Assembly: GCA_001724025.1 (NCBI GenBank)
Contig: MEDJ01000022.1
Location: 124,001-188,000 of the forward strand
DNA from: Acidobacteria bacterium SCN 69-37
GTDB taxonomy: Bacteria > Acidobacteriota > Vicinamibacteria > Vicinamibacterales > SCN-69-37
Length of the DNA stretch: 64,000 nt
Direction of reading: 5' to 3'
The notes beneath the pieces were generated by a model. It saw only the letters and a program-made list of their open reading frames with translations. It had not been told where the DNA came from and did not search any database. Of the stretch, positions 8,333 to 17,126 are shown piece after piece. The position numbers were made by a program, and so were the translations under genes. Numbering within the stretch: the stretch's first letter is position 1; each line of letters opens with the position of its first letter.

Positions 8333-9280
8333 GTGTCTTCGCCCATCCTCGGCCTGCACCATGTGACGGCAACGGTCGACGACGCGCAGGCCGACCTCGA
8401 CTTCGCGGCGGGCGCGCTGGCCCTTCGACTGGTAAAGAAGACCGTCAACTTCGACAACCCCTTCGTCTACCACTTTTATTACGGCACCCGCGTCGGCAGC
8501 CCCGGCACCATCTGGACGACGTTTCCCTACGGCGGGCACGGCATCCGGCGGGGAGTCGTCGGCGCAGGGCAGATCACGGCCACGGCGTTCTCCGTGCCGG
8601 CGGGATCGAGCGAATCCTGGCGCGAACGTCTCGACGCCAGGCACCTCGATCCGATCGAGATTGATCATCGCTTCGGTGAGCCGGTCCTCGCGCTGCGCGA
8701 TCCATCGGGACTCGTCATCGAGCTGATCGAAGCGGCGCACGACACGCGCGACCCCTGGCCCCTGGCCAACGTCCCGGCCACGCAGGCGATTCGCGGCATT
8801 CACAGCGTCACGCTGACGAGCCGCGCGGCGGCCAGCACGCGCGACTTCATGACCGATGTCCTCGGGTTCACGACGGACGGCGAGGAAGACGGACGCGTGC
8901 GGATGACAATCGGGGGCGATGGTCCCGGACACATCTTCGACGTCGTCGCCGGAGACGGCCGGCCGCCGGGCCGCAACGGTCTGGGCACGGTGCACCACGT
9001 GGCCATGGCCGTGCATACAGAAGAGGAACAACTCGCCATCCGCGAGCACCTCGTGTCGCTGGGTGTGATGGTGACGCCCGTGCAGGACCGCCAGTATTTC
9101 CAGTCGATCTATTTTCGTGAACCTGGCGGAGTCCTCTTCGAGGTCGCGACGAGTGCGCCGGGATTCACGGCCGACGAATCCGAAGACGCGCTTGGGGCGC
9201 AGTTGAAGCTGCCACCCTGGGAAGAATCCAAGCGTGCGACGATCGAGGCCGGTCTCGCCGTGGTCACCCTCCCGCGATGA
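8333..9280 (+). CDS. ring-cleaving extradiol dioxygenase, VOC superfamily (MhqO/MhqA type)
   Basis: A 315-residue protein with two vicinal-oxygen-chelate modules. It begins ILGLHHVTATVDDAQADLDF with the first metal His, then FGEPVLALRDPSGLVIELI; the second module starts IRGIHSVTLTSRAAASTRDF, has TVHHVAMAV and the last ligand region FREPGGVLFEVATSAPGF. VKKTVNFDNPFVYHFYYGT and GSPGTIWTTFPY are signatures of the hydroquinone/quinone-responsive ring-cleaving family. These Fe(II) enzymes open hydroquinone or catechol-like rings. The GTG at 8333 is preceded by a -10 box and no SD. The next gene overlaps by 4 bp and encodes the hydrolase that usually accompanies it, matching the mhqO-mhqD pairing of Bacillus. 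Confidence 0.88.
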   Translation: MSSPILGLHHVTATVDDAQADLDFAAGALALRLVKKTVNFDNPFVYHFYYGTRVGSPGTIWTTFPYGGHGIRRGVVGAGQITATAFSVPAGSSESWRERLDARHLDPIEIDHRFGEPVLALRDPSGLVIELIEAAHDTRDPWPLANVPATQAIRGIHSVTLTSRAAASTRDFMTDVLGFTTDGEEDGRVRMTIGGDGPGHIFDVVAGDGRPPGRNGLGTVHHVAMAVHTEEEQLAIREHLVSLGVMVTPVQDRQYFQSIYFREPGGVLFEVATSAPGFTADESEDALGAQLKLPPWEESKRATIEAGLAVVTLPR

Positions 9281-9930
9281 CGAGCGCCACCGACCCCCAC
9301 GCCGACCTGCCGGTCGTTACGGCAGGCGCGGCGCTGACAGACGCGACGGTCGCGGTCATCGCGATCCACGGACGCGGTGCCTCGCCGCTCGACATCCTGA
9401 TGCTCGAGTCGAGACTCGCGCATCGCGACGTGGCCTGGCTCGCGCCGACCGCCGCGGGCCGCCGCTGGTACCCTCATCGCTTCATCGCGGAAATCGCGGC
9501 CAATGAGCCGGACCTCGGATCGGCGCTGCGACGCATCGAGACGCTGGTCGACGAGATCCTCGAGGCCGGCATCCCGCACGATCGCATCGTGTTCCTCGGC
9601 TTTTCGCAGGGCGCGTGCCTCTCGTCCGAGTTCGTCGCGCGCCAGCCGCGCCGCTGGGGCGGGCTCGTGATGCTGAGCGGCGGCCTGATCGGCCCGCCCG
9701 GCACCACGTGGACGACGCCGGGTTCGCTCGCCGGGACGCCGGTGTTCATCGGGTGTTCGGACGTGGACGCGCACATCCCGCTGGCGCGCGTCGAGGAGTC
9801 GGCCCAGGTGCTGACGCGACTCGGCGGCGACGTCACGCTGCGGATTTACCCGGGCATGGCCCACACGGTCAACGCAGACGAACTGGATCACGCACGGTCG
9901 GTACTCGATCGTGCGCGCGTCCGGCAATAG
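9277..9930 (+). CDS. alpha/beta-hydrolase, phospholipase/carboxylesterase family (MhqD-like)
   Basis: A 217-residue serine hydrolase whose ATG overlaps the dioxygenase stop (ATGA). VIAIHGRGASPLDILMLES forms the oxyanion region, LGFSQGACLSSEFVARQP is the nucleophile elbow GFSQG, GCSDVDAHIPLARV carries the acid and YPGMAHTVNADEL the catalytic His. Length and motifs match the carboxylesterase/phospholipase family that includes MhqD. With the ring-cleaving dioxygenase it probably hydrolyses the ring-opening product or detoxifies quinone-derived compounds; the exact substrate is not visible. Confidence 0.88.
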   Translation: MTSATDPHADLPVVTAGAALTDATVAVIAIHGRGASPLDILMLESRLAHRDVAWLAPTAAGRRWYPHRFIAEIAANEPDLGSALRRIETLVDEILEAGIPHDRIVFLGFSQGACLSSEFVARQPRRWGGLVMLSGGLIGPPGTTWTTPGSLAGTPVFIGCSDVDAHIPLARVEESAQVLTRLGGDVTLRIYPGMAHTVNADELDHARSVLDRARVRQ

Positions 9931-9952
9931 CCGATCGCCGACCGCTCAGGCG

Positions 9953-10639
9953 TCAGGCAGGACTGTCGAGGACGCGGATAATCGCGGCCGTCACCTCGGC
10001 GGGCTGCCGCGTGCCGTCGATGGTGGCGAGCGCCCCGCGCTCGCGATAATGCGCAACGAGCGGCTCGGTCAGTGTCCGGTAATGCTCGAGCCGGCGCCTG
10101 ATCGTCTCGAGGTTGTCGTCATCGCGCGTGATCAGCACGGCGCCGCACTTCGAGCACAGCTCTTCCTCGGACCCATACAGGCTGCGCGACGTCGTGAGCG
10201 TCTTGCAGCGCGTGCAGATACGCCGCGACGTGAGGCGCCGCTCGAGCTCGGCTTCGGGCACCTCGAGCACGATGGCGCGCATGGGCGTGGCGCCGACGAT
10301 GACGTCGAGGGCGGCGGCCTGCGCGAGCGTCCGGGGAAAGCCGTCGAGGACGAAGCCGGCGGCGGTGTCGGTCCGGGCCAGCCGCTCGCGGACGAGGTCG
10401 ATCATCAGCGTGTCATCGACCAGCGCCCCGGCCGAGAGCAGCGCCTGCACCTGCGCGCCGAGAGGCGTGCCGGCCTTGACGGCCGCCCGCAGGATGTCGC
10501 CCGTGGAAATCCAGGGAATGCCGTAGCGCTCGCAGATCAGCGTCGCCTGAGTTCCCTTGCCCGACCCCGGGGGGCCAATGAGGATGACATTGACCTTCCT
10601 ACCGGCCGGTCGGTCGCTTGATTGAATCTTCTCGGGCAC
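9953..10639 (-). CDS. adk: adenylate kinase
   Basis: A 228-residue long-form adenylate kinase, AMP + ATP to 2 ADP in the cytoplasm. The P-loop GPPGSGKGTQA lies at about residues 22-32, the AMP-binding WISTGDILR and LDGFPRT follow, and the LID contains a four-cysteine zinc site CTRC...CSKC, as in Gram-positive and many Acidobacterial enzymes. The N-terminus has about 15 extra residues (MPEKIQSSDRPAGRK) before the first strand; a later start is not available except GTG-type codons, so the extension may be real or not. It stands alone, convergent with the hydrolase gene, away from a ribosomal operon. Confidence 0.95.
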   Translation of the reverse strand: MPEKIQSSDRPAGRKVNVILIGPPGSGKGTQATLICERYGIPWISTGDILRAAVKAGTPLGAQVQALLSAGALVDDTLMIDLVRERLARTDTAAGFVLDGFPRTLAQAAALDVIVGATPMRAIVLEVPEAELERRLTSRRICTRCKTLTTSRSLYGSEEELCSKCGAVLITRDDDNLETIRRRLEHYRTLTEPLVAHYRERGALATIDGTRQPAEVTAAIIRVLDSPA

Positions 10640-10722
10640 GATCGTAAATAGCTCCTGGCACGCTGCACAGTTATCGAGGTCCCTACGATAGACCGGGGGC
10701 CGGCCGCCCGGCTAGGAGAATC

Positions 10723-10864
10723 GCGGGACACCCGGAGCCCTGGGGCTTCGACCCGGGGAAAACGCACGATCCGCCCAACGCGTGTCCCCCGGAGGCTGAC
10801 CACCTTCGCACGGGGCTCCGGTGGTCGGCGGGACATCCGGAGCCCTGGGGCTTCAGCCCCAGGG
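10723..10864 (+). repeat. two direct copies of the dispersed hairpin repeat
   Basis: The 275-bp gap between adk and the histidine kinase holds two related units 105 bp apart, each starting GCGGGACA(C/T)CCGGAGCCC. The second (10843-10864) has perfect arms CCCTGGGGCT/AGCCCCAGGG around TC; the first (10737-10760) is degenerate on its right arm (GACCCGGGG). No gene is evident in the gap. Confidence 0.7.
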
Positions 10865-10899
10865 AAGAGCGCACCATCCCCCCCGCGGCCCGCCCGCGC

Positions 10900-10905
10900 G
10901 ATAAT
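10900..10905 (+). promoter_or_regulatory. -10 box GATAAT of a probable leaderless promoter
   Basis: GATAAT lies 9 nt before the ATG at 10915 with no SD between them. Confidence 0.35.
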
Positions 10906-10914
10906 CATCGTCCG

Positions 10915-12201
10915 ATGGCGCCTCGCCAGGACCGACTCGACGACGTGGCCCTGCCGTGGCTGGTGACGGTGCGCTGGGCGGGCGTGCTGGCGCAGGCCGC
11001 GGCGGTGGCGGCCGGCGCCCAGGGACTCGGCGCCACGATGCGCGTCTCGCTGCCGATTGCGCTGATCGCGATCTCGGCGCTGTCGAACGGCTGGCTGAGC
11101 TGGCGGCTCGGCCGCCGGCAGCCGGTCACGATGGCCACGGGCGGCTGGCTCGTCTGTGCGGACGTCATCGTGCTCTCCTGGCTGCTCCAGGGCGCCGGAG
11201 GCGTGCTCAACCCGGTCAGCATCTTTTTCCTCGTCGACATCGTGCTCGCTGCGCTGGTGCTCGACCGCGCCTGGGCGTGGATCGTGACGACGCTGTCTGT
11301 CGGGGGTTATGGCCTGCTGTTTCTCGCCCCGTCCGATGAGGTGGCGGCGGCCACGACGATGCACCCGGAGATCGGGCTGCACGTCCGCGGCATGTGGCTG
11401 GCGTTTGCCGCCACGTCGCTGATCGTGGCGATTCTCGTCGGCCGGCTCGCGTCGCTCATCGCCCGCCGCGATCGCGCGCTCGCCGAACTGCGCGACCGGG
11501 CCGCCCGTGATGCCAGGCTTGCGGCCATGTCCACGCTGGCCGCGGGCGCCGCGCACGAGCTCAGCACGCCGCTCGGCACGATTGCCGTCGCCTCGCGCGA
11601 GCTCGAGATCGCACTGGAGCGGGCGGGTGTCGACCCGGACGTGCGCGAGGACGCGCGGCTCATCCGTGCCGAGGTCGAACGCTGCCGCCTCCTGCTCCAC
11701 GACATGGCGGGACGCTTCAGCGAGCCGATGGGCGAGGGCATCGAACCCACGGTGCTCCCGACCTTCCTCGATGCGACGCTCGTCGTCCTGTCACCGGCCG
11801 AGCGGGCGCGCGTGCGCGTGGACGCCCCCATTCCGGACGTGCCGATCGCCTGGCCGCCGAACGTGATCCGCCGGGCCGTGGTGAACGTCATGCGCAACGC
11901 GCTCCAGGCGTCCGCCCCTCACGTCCCGATCCGGATCGCGGCCCGCGTCGGCGACAATGACGTCGTGATGCTCATGGTGAGTGATTCGGGCGCCGGCATG
12001 TCGGCCGACGTGCTCGCGCGGGTCGGCGAGCCGTTCTACAGCACCAAGGCCCAGGGCGAAGGCACGGGCCTCGGCCTGTTCGTGGCGCGATCCGCTGTCG
12101 AGCAACTCGGCGGTACGCTCCGTATGACCTCGCGCGAAGGAGCCGGCACGACGGTCACGATCGCGCTGCCCGCGCGGCCGGACCGGCCGCACGTCTCATG
12201 A
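10915..12201 (+). CDS. regB: RegB/PrrB-type redox sensor histidine kinase
   Basis: A 428-residue membrane kinase. Residues 15-180 hold about six transmembrane helices including WIVTTLSVGGYGLLFLA. GAGGVLNPVSIFFL between helices matches the quinone-binding GGxxNP motif of RegB. The H-box AAGAAHELSTPLGTIAV places the phospho-accepting His at residue 214. Cys257 in VERCRLLLHDM sits near the position of the redox-active cysteine of RegB. The ATPase domain has NVMRNALQAS (N), DSGAGM (G1), GEGTGLGLFVARS (G2). The response regulator overlaps by 4 bp. RegB/RegA systems tune respiration and redox genes; that role here follows from homology. Confidence 0.88.
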   Translation: MAPRQDRLDDVALPWLVTVRWAGVLAQAAAVAAGAQGLGATMRVSLPIALIAISALSNGWLSWRLGRRQPVTMATGGWLVCADVIVLSWLLQGAGGVLNPVSIFFLVDIVLAALVLDRAWAWIVTTLSVGGYGLLFLAPSDEVAAATTMHPEIGLHVRGMWLAFAATSLIVAILVGRLASLIARRDRALAELRDRAARDARLAAMSTLAAGAAHELSTPLGTIAVASRELEIALERAGVDPDVREDARLIRAEVERCRLLLHDMAGRFSEPMGEGIEPTVLPTFLDATLVVLSPAERARVRVDAPIPDVPIAWPPNVIRRAVVNVMRNALQASAPHVPIRIAARVGDNDVVMLMVSDSGAGMSADVLARVGEPFYSTKAQGEGTGLGLFVARSAVEQLGGTLRMTSREGAGTTVTIALPARPDRPHVS

Positions 12202-12737
12202 GCGCTGCCCCGCTGCTCCTGCTGGTGGAAGATGACGAGCGGCTGCGCGAGCGGCTCGCGCGCGCGTTCGTCACGCGCGGGTTCGACGTGCGGCAGGCGG
12301 CGGATCTGCCGGACGCCGAGGCGGCCCTGGCGGCCGATCCGCCGGAGTACGTCGTGCTCGATCTGCGCATGCCGGCCGGCAACGGCCTCGACCTGATTCC
12401 TCGACTGCTCGCGGCCGATCCAGCCACGAAGATCGTTGTCCTCACGGGGTACGGCAGCGTGGCCACGGCCGTCGAAGCCGTGCGCCGCGGGGCGGTCCAC
12501 TACCTGACGAAGCCGGCCGATGCCGACGAGATCGTGGCCGCGTTCTCGCGCGACAGCGCTTCGGCCGACGTCGCAGCCGCGCCGCTCCAGCCCATGTCGC
12601 TCGACCGTGTCGAGTGGGAACACATCAACCGTGTCCTCGTCGACTGCGATCACAACATCTCGGAAGCCGCGCGCGTGCTCGGCATGCACCGTCGGTCGCT
12701 GCAGCGGAAGCTGGCGAAGTATCCGCCGGGGCGATAG
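12198..12737 (+). CDS. regA: RegA/PrrA-type response regulator
   Basis: A 179-residue regulator with ATG overlapping the kinase stop (ATGA). The receiver domain has the acidic pair VEDDERLRERLA, the phospho-Asp in VVLDLRMPAGNGLDLIPRL near residue 53, the T in VLTGYGSVATAVEA and K in YLTKPADADE. The C-terminal Fis-type helix-turn-helix reads WEHINRVLVDCDHNISEAAR with VLGMHRRSLQRKLAKYPP, nearly the pattern of RegA/ActR/PrrA. It is the cognate partner of the adjacent RegB-like kinase. Its targets are not evident in the window. Confidence 0.9.
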   Translation: MSAAPLLLLVEDDERLRERLARAFVTRGFDVRQAADLPDAEAALAADPPEYVVLDLRMPAGNGLDLIPRLLAADPATKIVVLTGYGSVATAVEAVRRGAVHYLTKPADADEIVAAFSRDSASADVAAAPLQPMSLDRVEWEHINRVLVDCDHNISEAARVLGMHRRSLQRKLAKYPPGR

Positions 12738-12743
12738 AAGAGG

Positions 12744-12837
12744 GCTGGAAGGCGACAGGCTGGAAGGAGACGGGAAGGCTGGGAGCCAGGCGGGGAAGAG
12801 GCTTCCCGCCTCCTCCCCGCCTGTCGCCTTCCAGCCT
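12744..12837. repeat. long inverted repeat between convergent genes (family 2)
   Basis: Perfect 18-bp arms GGCTGGAAGGCGACAGGC (12744-12761) and GCCTGTCGCCTTCCAGCC (12820-12837) fill the gap between the convergent RegA-like and TonB-receptor genes. The centre has further purine-rich copies (GACGGGAAGGCTGGGAG). It probably acts as a two-way terminator and belongs to a dispersed family found also at 17044, 22720, 30690, 41625 and 56060. Confidence 0.7.
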
Positions 12838-12840
12838 TCC

Positions 12841-15800
12841 TCAGTTGAACGAGTAGCGGAAGCTGAGCATCATCGAGTACGTGTCGCTCAGGAACGCGCT
12901 CTTCTGGAACGTGCTGGTGACGAGCTCGTTGTTGGCGGTCGCCATCCGGTAGGAGATGCGCCCCTGCGCGTCGGCAGCCGCGTTGGTCAGAATCGGCAGG
13001 CTGTTGGCGCCGGTATTGGCAATCACCGTGCGCTCGCCGACACCCCAGTTCGAGTTCAGCAGGTTCCCGAAGTTGGTGACGTCGAGCCGGATCTCCCCGG
13101 CGTTACGACGGCCGGCCACGTTCCGGAACACCTGCTGGATGACGCTGAAGTCCAGCTTCGACCCGAGCGGCATCTGGAGCCCGCCGCGCTCGGCGAGCTT
13201 GCCGCGCCTGTTGCGCAGGTAGGGGTCCTGCGCGATGTAGGCCTCGAAAGCCGCGACCTGTTCGTCGACGGTGAACGTGCGACCGCCGGCCGTGAACGGG
13301 ACGAAGTTCATCTCCGACGCGTCACGCGGCACGTAGATCAGATCACTGTTCGATCCGCCGTCACCGTTCGCGTCGCCGCCATACGTGTAGCTGGCGCGGG
13401 TCGTGAAGTTCTGCTGCGACGGACGCGCCTCCCAGAACGCCGAGATCGTCGTCGCCCCGAAGCCGAAGTACTCGCGCGAGTACGAGGCCTGCAGGAACAC
13501 GCGGTGCCCCATCGTGCCGCCGCTCCAGCCGAGCCCGGGATTGTTGGGATCGCCCGTGTGCTGGTTGTTGGTGAACGTCGAGCCGGCCGTCGAACCGGGA
13601 TCGATCGTGTTCTTCGCGACACCGTAGCTGTAGGCGCCGCGGAACGACAGGCCGATCGCACTGTTCTTCGTCACGCTGGCCGCGATGTTCCACGAGTAGC
13701 CGTCGTGCTGGTTCGTCAGCACGTAGGCGTTCGTGATCACGTTGCCCGCCGTGTTGTTGATGCGGTTCGACGTGTAGCGCGGCCGGTCGTCGACGCCCGC
13801 GAACGTCGTCTGCGGCGCGGGCAGGTTCGCGTTGTAGTACGCGTACCCGTTGACGTCCTTCGTGTAGATGTACTCGACCGTCCCGGTCATGCCCCAGGGC
13901 AGCCGATGATCGATCCCGACGTTCGAGCGCCATACCTGCGGGAACTTGAAGTTCCTGTCGGTGACGTTCAGCTCGAAGCTCGATGCGCCCTCGCCCGTGA
14001 CGTTGCTCGGCTTGTAGGTATCCGGGTTCGGGTTGAACGGACGGGTCGTCGTATTGTCGACCACTTCCTCGCCGATGAGCACGCCGGTGTTGCCGAGCTG
14101 GTTCGAGATCCAGACGTAGAGCGGCGGCCCGGTGAACAGGCCGGTGCCCGCCCGCAGCTGGGTCTGCTGCCGGCCGCCCAGGTCCCAGTTCACGGCTGCG
14201 CGCGGCGACCAGAGCACCTTCGTGGCCGGCATCTCACCGGTCTGGAACTGGATCGGGCTGCCGTCGGGCGCGCGGAACGTGAGGGCGTCGGCCCGCTCGT
14301 TCTGGTAGGCCGTGTTGGCGAAGATCGAGGTATCGGCCCGGACGCCGGCCGTCACCGTCACGTCGCGCCGCGGCCGCCACTCGTCCTGCGCGTACGCGCC
14401 GGTGTACCAGACGCGCAGTTCCTGCAGCGGCTGATCGAGGCCGGGCACGTTCGAGTACCGCACCTTGAAGCGGCGCAGGGTCACCGGCGACGTCGTGCGG
14501 TTCGGGTTGGCCAGATAATCGCCCGTGTCGGCGTAGAAGTCCTCGAGCGAGTTGTAGGTGTAGTTGCTCTGCGGGCAGCAGCTCCAGAAGACGTTCTCGG
14601 CCCCGTAGCGCTGCGCCGAGAAGCCGAACGTCAGCGTATGCCTATTGCCGAACTTCGTGAAGTTATTCTGGATCTGGAACGTCCGGTAGCGCAGTTGGTT
14701 CTGCACCGTGAACGCCTCGGCGCCGAACGTGGCGTACGAGACCCCGTCCTTGAGGATGTCGACGTACGGGAACAGCGGACCGATATCGCCGCGGCTTTCG
14801 TCGTTCGACGTGAACCCGATGATCAGGTTGTTCGACATCGTGCCGCCGATGACCGACGTCCACTCGCCGACGCCCGACTTGATGTTCTCGAGTACCGAGT
14901 ACTTCGACCGCTCGAAGAAGAGGCCGCCGTTGACGCCGAACGTCCGGCCGACGCCGGCCGACGAGGAGGACGACGGCGGGTTGTCGGAGCTCGAGTCAAG
15001 CTGCGAGTAGCGGAAGCTGATCTTGTTCGTGTTCGTCAGGTTGTAGTCGGTGCGGACCAGGTAGCGCTTCGCCGGTGTCTTGCTCGGCAGGTTCTCGTAC
15101 CCGCCGGTCTCGTAGCCGAAGTTCTGCCGCAGGAACCCGCTCAACTGGTCCAGATCAGAAGCCAGCACGCGTGTGATGTTCCCCCCCACCGGCTCGCCGC
15201 CGCGGTTGGCGACCAGCGTCGTGAGCGGCCGCTCCGAGTTCTCGTTCTCGTAGCTGCCGAACGCGAACAGGCGGTTGCGCACGATCGGCCCGCCAAGCGA
15301 GACGCCCGTGTTGCGGAACGAGAACGTGCCCGGGTTCACGGCCGCGCCGGCCGCTTCCGTGCCGACGAAGCTGTCGTCGCGCATCCGGTGGTACACCGAC
15401 GCGCGGATCTGGTTGGTGCCGCTGCGCGTCACGCTGTTGATCGCGGCGCCGATGAAGCTGCCCTGCCGCACGTCGTACGGCGCGATGCTCACCTGCACCT
15501 GCTCGAGCGATTCGAGCGAAATCGGCGCGACGCCCGTGCGATCGCCCGGCTGCGCGCCGAGCCCGAACGAGTTGTTGAAGAACGACCCGTCGACGGTGAT
15601 GTTGTTGAGCCGGTTGTCCTGGCCGGCGAACGACGTGCCGCTGGCCTGCGGCGTCAGCCGCGTGACGTCGGAGATGCGGCCCGAAATCGTCGGCAGCGAT
15701 CCGATGTCGGTGCGCGTGACGGCGGTTGCCGCCCCCGTGCGCTGCGAACTGAAGACCGGGTCCGACGTCCCCGTGACCGTCACGCTCTCCTGGACACCTG

Positions 15801-16155
15801 CCAGGCCGAGCACGAAATCGACGTCAGCCGCCACGCCGAGGCTCAGCACGACACTGCCGCGCACCTGCGACTGGAAGCCCGCGAGCGACGCGGTCACCTC
15901 GTAGGGACCGCCGACGCGCATACCGGGGATGGTGTAGCGGCCGTCGCCGCGCGTCACGGCCGTGTAGGTGGATCCGGAGGGCTGGTGCACCGCCACGACG
16001 GTCACGCCGGGCATCGGCTGCCCCTGCGCATCGTTGACGATGCCGGCAATGGAAGCCGTGGTCACGCCCTGGGCGGCGGCCTCCACGGCGAAACCGCCGA
16101 GCACCGCAAGGCTCAGCGTGTGGATCAGAACGACCCGCGACAACATACGTAGCAT
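12841..16155 (-). CDS. Oar-like TonB-dependent outer-membrane receptor
   Basis: A 1104-residue receptor. GGGAGG lies 7 nt before the ATG. A signal peptide (MLRMLSRVVLIHTLSLAVLG to AAAQG) is followed by a carboxypeptidase-regulatory-like domain (ASIAGIVNDAQGQPMPGVTV, residues 33-115). The plug carries GTSDPVFSSQRTGAATAVTR and ITVDGSFFNNSFG, and QVSIAPYDVRQGSFIGAAIN with SGTNQIRASVYHRMRDDSF marks the start of an Oar-type barrel of 22 strands. The C-terminus MMLSFRYSFN ends in an aromatic-rich strand for BAM recognition. Oar-like receptors in Acidobacteria are thought to import glycans, peptides or siderophores; the ligand is not known. Gene faces RegA-like gene tail to tail. Confidence 0.9.
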   Translation of the reverse strand: MLRMLSRVVLIHTLSLAVLGGFAVEAAAQGVTTASIAGIVNDAQGQPMPGVTVVAVHQPSGSTYTAVTRGDGRYTIPGMRVGGPYEVTASLAGFQSQVRGSVVLSLGVAADVDFVLGLAGVQESVTVTGTSDPVFSSQRTGAATAVTRTDIGSLPTISGRISDVTRLTPQASGTSFAGQDNRLNNITVDGSFFNNSFGLGAQPGDRTGVAPISLESLEQVQVSIAPYDVRQGSFIGAAINSVTRSGTNQIRASVYHRMRDDSFVGTEAAGAAVNPGTFSFRNTGVSLGGPIVRNRLFAFGSYENENSERPLTTLVANRGGEPVGGNITRVLASDLDQLSGFLRQNFGYETGGYENLPSKTPAKRYLVRTDYNLTNTNKISFRYSQLDSSSDNPPSSSSSAGVGRTFGVNGGLFFERSKYSVLENIKSGVGEWTSVIGGTMSNNLIIGFTSNDESRGDIGPLFPYVDILKDGVSYATFGAEAFTVQNQLRYRTFQIQNNFTKFGNRHTLTFGFSAQRYGAENVFWSCCPQSNYTYNSLEDFYADTGDYLANPNRTTSPVTLRRFKVRYSNVPGLDQPLQELRVWYTGAYAQDEWRPRRDVTVTAGVRADTSIFANTAYQNERADALTFRAPDGSPIQFQTGEMPATKVLWSPRAAVNWDLGGRQQTQLRAGTGLFTGPPLYVWISNQLGNTGVLIGEEVVDNTTTRPFNPNPDTYKPSNVTGEGASSFELNVTDRNFKFPQVWRSNVGIDHRLPWGMTGTVEYIYTKDVNGYAYYNANLPAPQTTFAGVDDRPRYTSNRINNTAGNVITNAYVLTNQHDGYSWNIAASVTKNSAIGLSFRGAYSYGVAKNTIDPGSTAGSTFTNNQHTGDPNNPGLGWSGGTMGHRVFLQASYSREYFGFGATTISAFWEARPSQQNFTTRASYTYGGDANGDGGSNSDLIYVPRDASEMNFVPFTAGGRTFTVDEQVAAFEAYIAQDPYLRNRRGKLAERGGLQMPLGSKLDFSVIQQVFRNVAGRRNAGEIRLDVTNFGNLLNSNWGVGERTVIANTGANSLPILTNAAADAQGRISYRMATANNELVTSTFQKSAFLSDTYSMMLSFRYSFN

Positions 16156-16490
16156 GTAACCTCCCGTGGCCGGGCACCATGGATGGACGAAGCCTGCGAC
16201 CCGCCGACGACGTTCGATGCCGAAGGCGGATGGTACCGGGGCAGCGTAACGGTCCGATGAAGGACCGGCTACGTTCGCATTTCAGGTTGAGATGACAGGG
16301 CTGAGGATGCACCCCGTTCCACGGCTAACGACGATATCCGCGGAAAGCCCGAGGGGTCAAGCATGGCCGACGTCGTGGCGGGGCTCCTGCTGCCCATGAT
16401 GGGCACGACGTTACCCATCCGACCGTCGATCGCCGCAGGAACCACGCATTTCCCGCAGGATTTGCCGCATTCGTGGCGGGGACCGGAATC

Positions 16491-16506
16491 TGTCACGCGT
16501 CTTGCA
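16491..16506 (+). promoter_or_regulatory. possible sigma-54 promoter
   Basis: TGTCACGCGTCTTGCA matches the sigma-54 consensus TGGCACG-N4-TTGCA with canonical spacing but with one G of the -24 GG replaced. It lies 34 bp before the ATG at 16540, behind which an SD (GGAGG) is present. The remaining 384-bp gap 16156-16539 shows no gene; a frame starting at 16363 lacks features of a real N-terminus. Confidence 0.3.
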
Positions 16507-16539
16507 CTCTGTCAGGTCGGCTCCCAGCGGAGGTGCAGC

Positions 16540-17043
16540 ATGTCGTTCCCCAAAGCGTCACTCGTCGTTCTTGGCATGGCAGCGTCGATGGCTGTCGGTG
16601 TCTGGATGGCTCCGTACGTCACGGGTACCCGTGCGACGCCCACTGTCGATCTTGCGGCCGTCGACTCAGCGCCCGAGGCGGCGCCTGTCGCGACCGCTCC
16701 CGCACGTGAGACGCGCACGCCCACCGAAACCACAGTGACCGCGCGCCTGGCGTCGATCACGCCAGACACGCCGGCACTGCACGCGCGGCTGCAGCCGATC
16801 CTCGCGCGCGGCACGAAGGTCGAGCTGGCAGCCAGCGGATTCGACAGTGCCGAGCAGTTCGCCACGGTCGCGTATCTCGCGCACAACACGGGCGTGCCCT
16901 TCGTCCTGCTGAAGCATCGCCTCCTGAACGAAGGCCGATCGTTGTCCGATGCGGTCACGCTGTCGAAGCCGGATCTCAACGCGGATCTGGAAGTCTCGCG
17001 CGCGCAGGCCGAGGCGCGGGCGGAACTCTGGAGTGTAGGGTAA
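16540..17043 (+). CDS. small exported or membrane-anchored protein of unknown function
   Basis: A 167-residue protein. ATG 16540 has GGAGG 7 nt upstream and starts a signal-anchor MSFPKASLVVLGMAASMAVG. An Ala/Thr/Pro-rich linker follows to about residue 70, then a mostly helical domain: LHARLQPILARGTKVELAAS, FDSAEQFATVAYLAHNTGVP and FVLLKHRLLNEGRSLSDAVT, ending in a charged helix AQAEARAELWSVG. The pattern FVLLKHRLL...SL..AI resembles small Acidobacterial proteins of unknown role. No neighbour on the same strand. Confidence 0.6.
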   Translation: MSFPKASLVVLGMAASMAVGVWMAPYVTGTRATPTVDLAAVDSAPEAAPVATAPARETRTPTETTVTARLASITPDTPALHARLQPILARGTKVELAASGFDSAEQFATVAYLAHNTGVPFVLLKHRLLNEGRSLSDAVTLSKPDLNADLEVSRAQAEARAELWSVG

Positions 17044-17126
17044 GCCTGGGAGGCGACAGGCTGGGAGGAGACGGGAAGGCCCGGGCCTTCCGGCCTCCTT
17101 CCAGCCTGCAGCCTTCCCGCCTTCTT
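17044..17126. repeat. family-2 repeat between convergent genes, with 18-bp palindrome
   Basis: The gap opens with GGGAGGCGACAGGCTGGGAG and contains the perfect palindrome GGAAGGCCCGGGCCTTCC at 17074-17091, followed by the complementary CCTTCCAGCCTGCAGCC. It separates the convergent genes ending at 17043 and 17127 and probably works as a bidirectional terminator. Confidence 0.6.

Noticed and set aside
12520-16152. Very long open frame on the plus strand opposite the TonB receptor
   Set aside because: It is the antisense shadow of a GC-rich gene; its product is Arg/Ala/Val low-complexity without any domain, whereas the minus strand encodes a complete receptor.
16363-16539. N-terminal extension of the small exported protein to an ATG at 16363
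   Set aside because: The extension adds 59 residues before a good SD and signal sequence at 16540; the internal start is far more likely.
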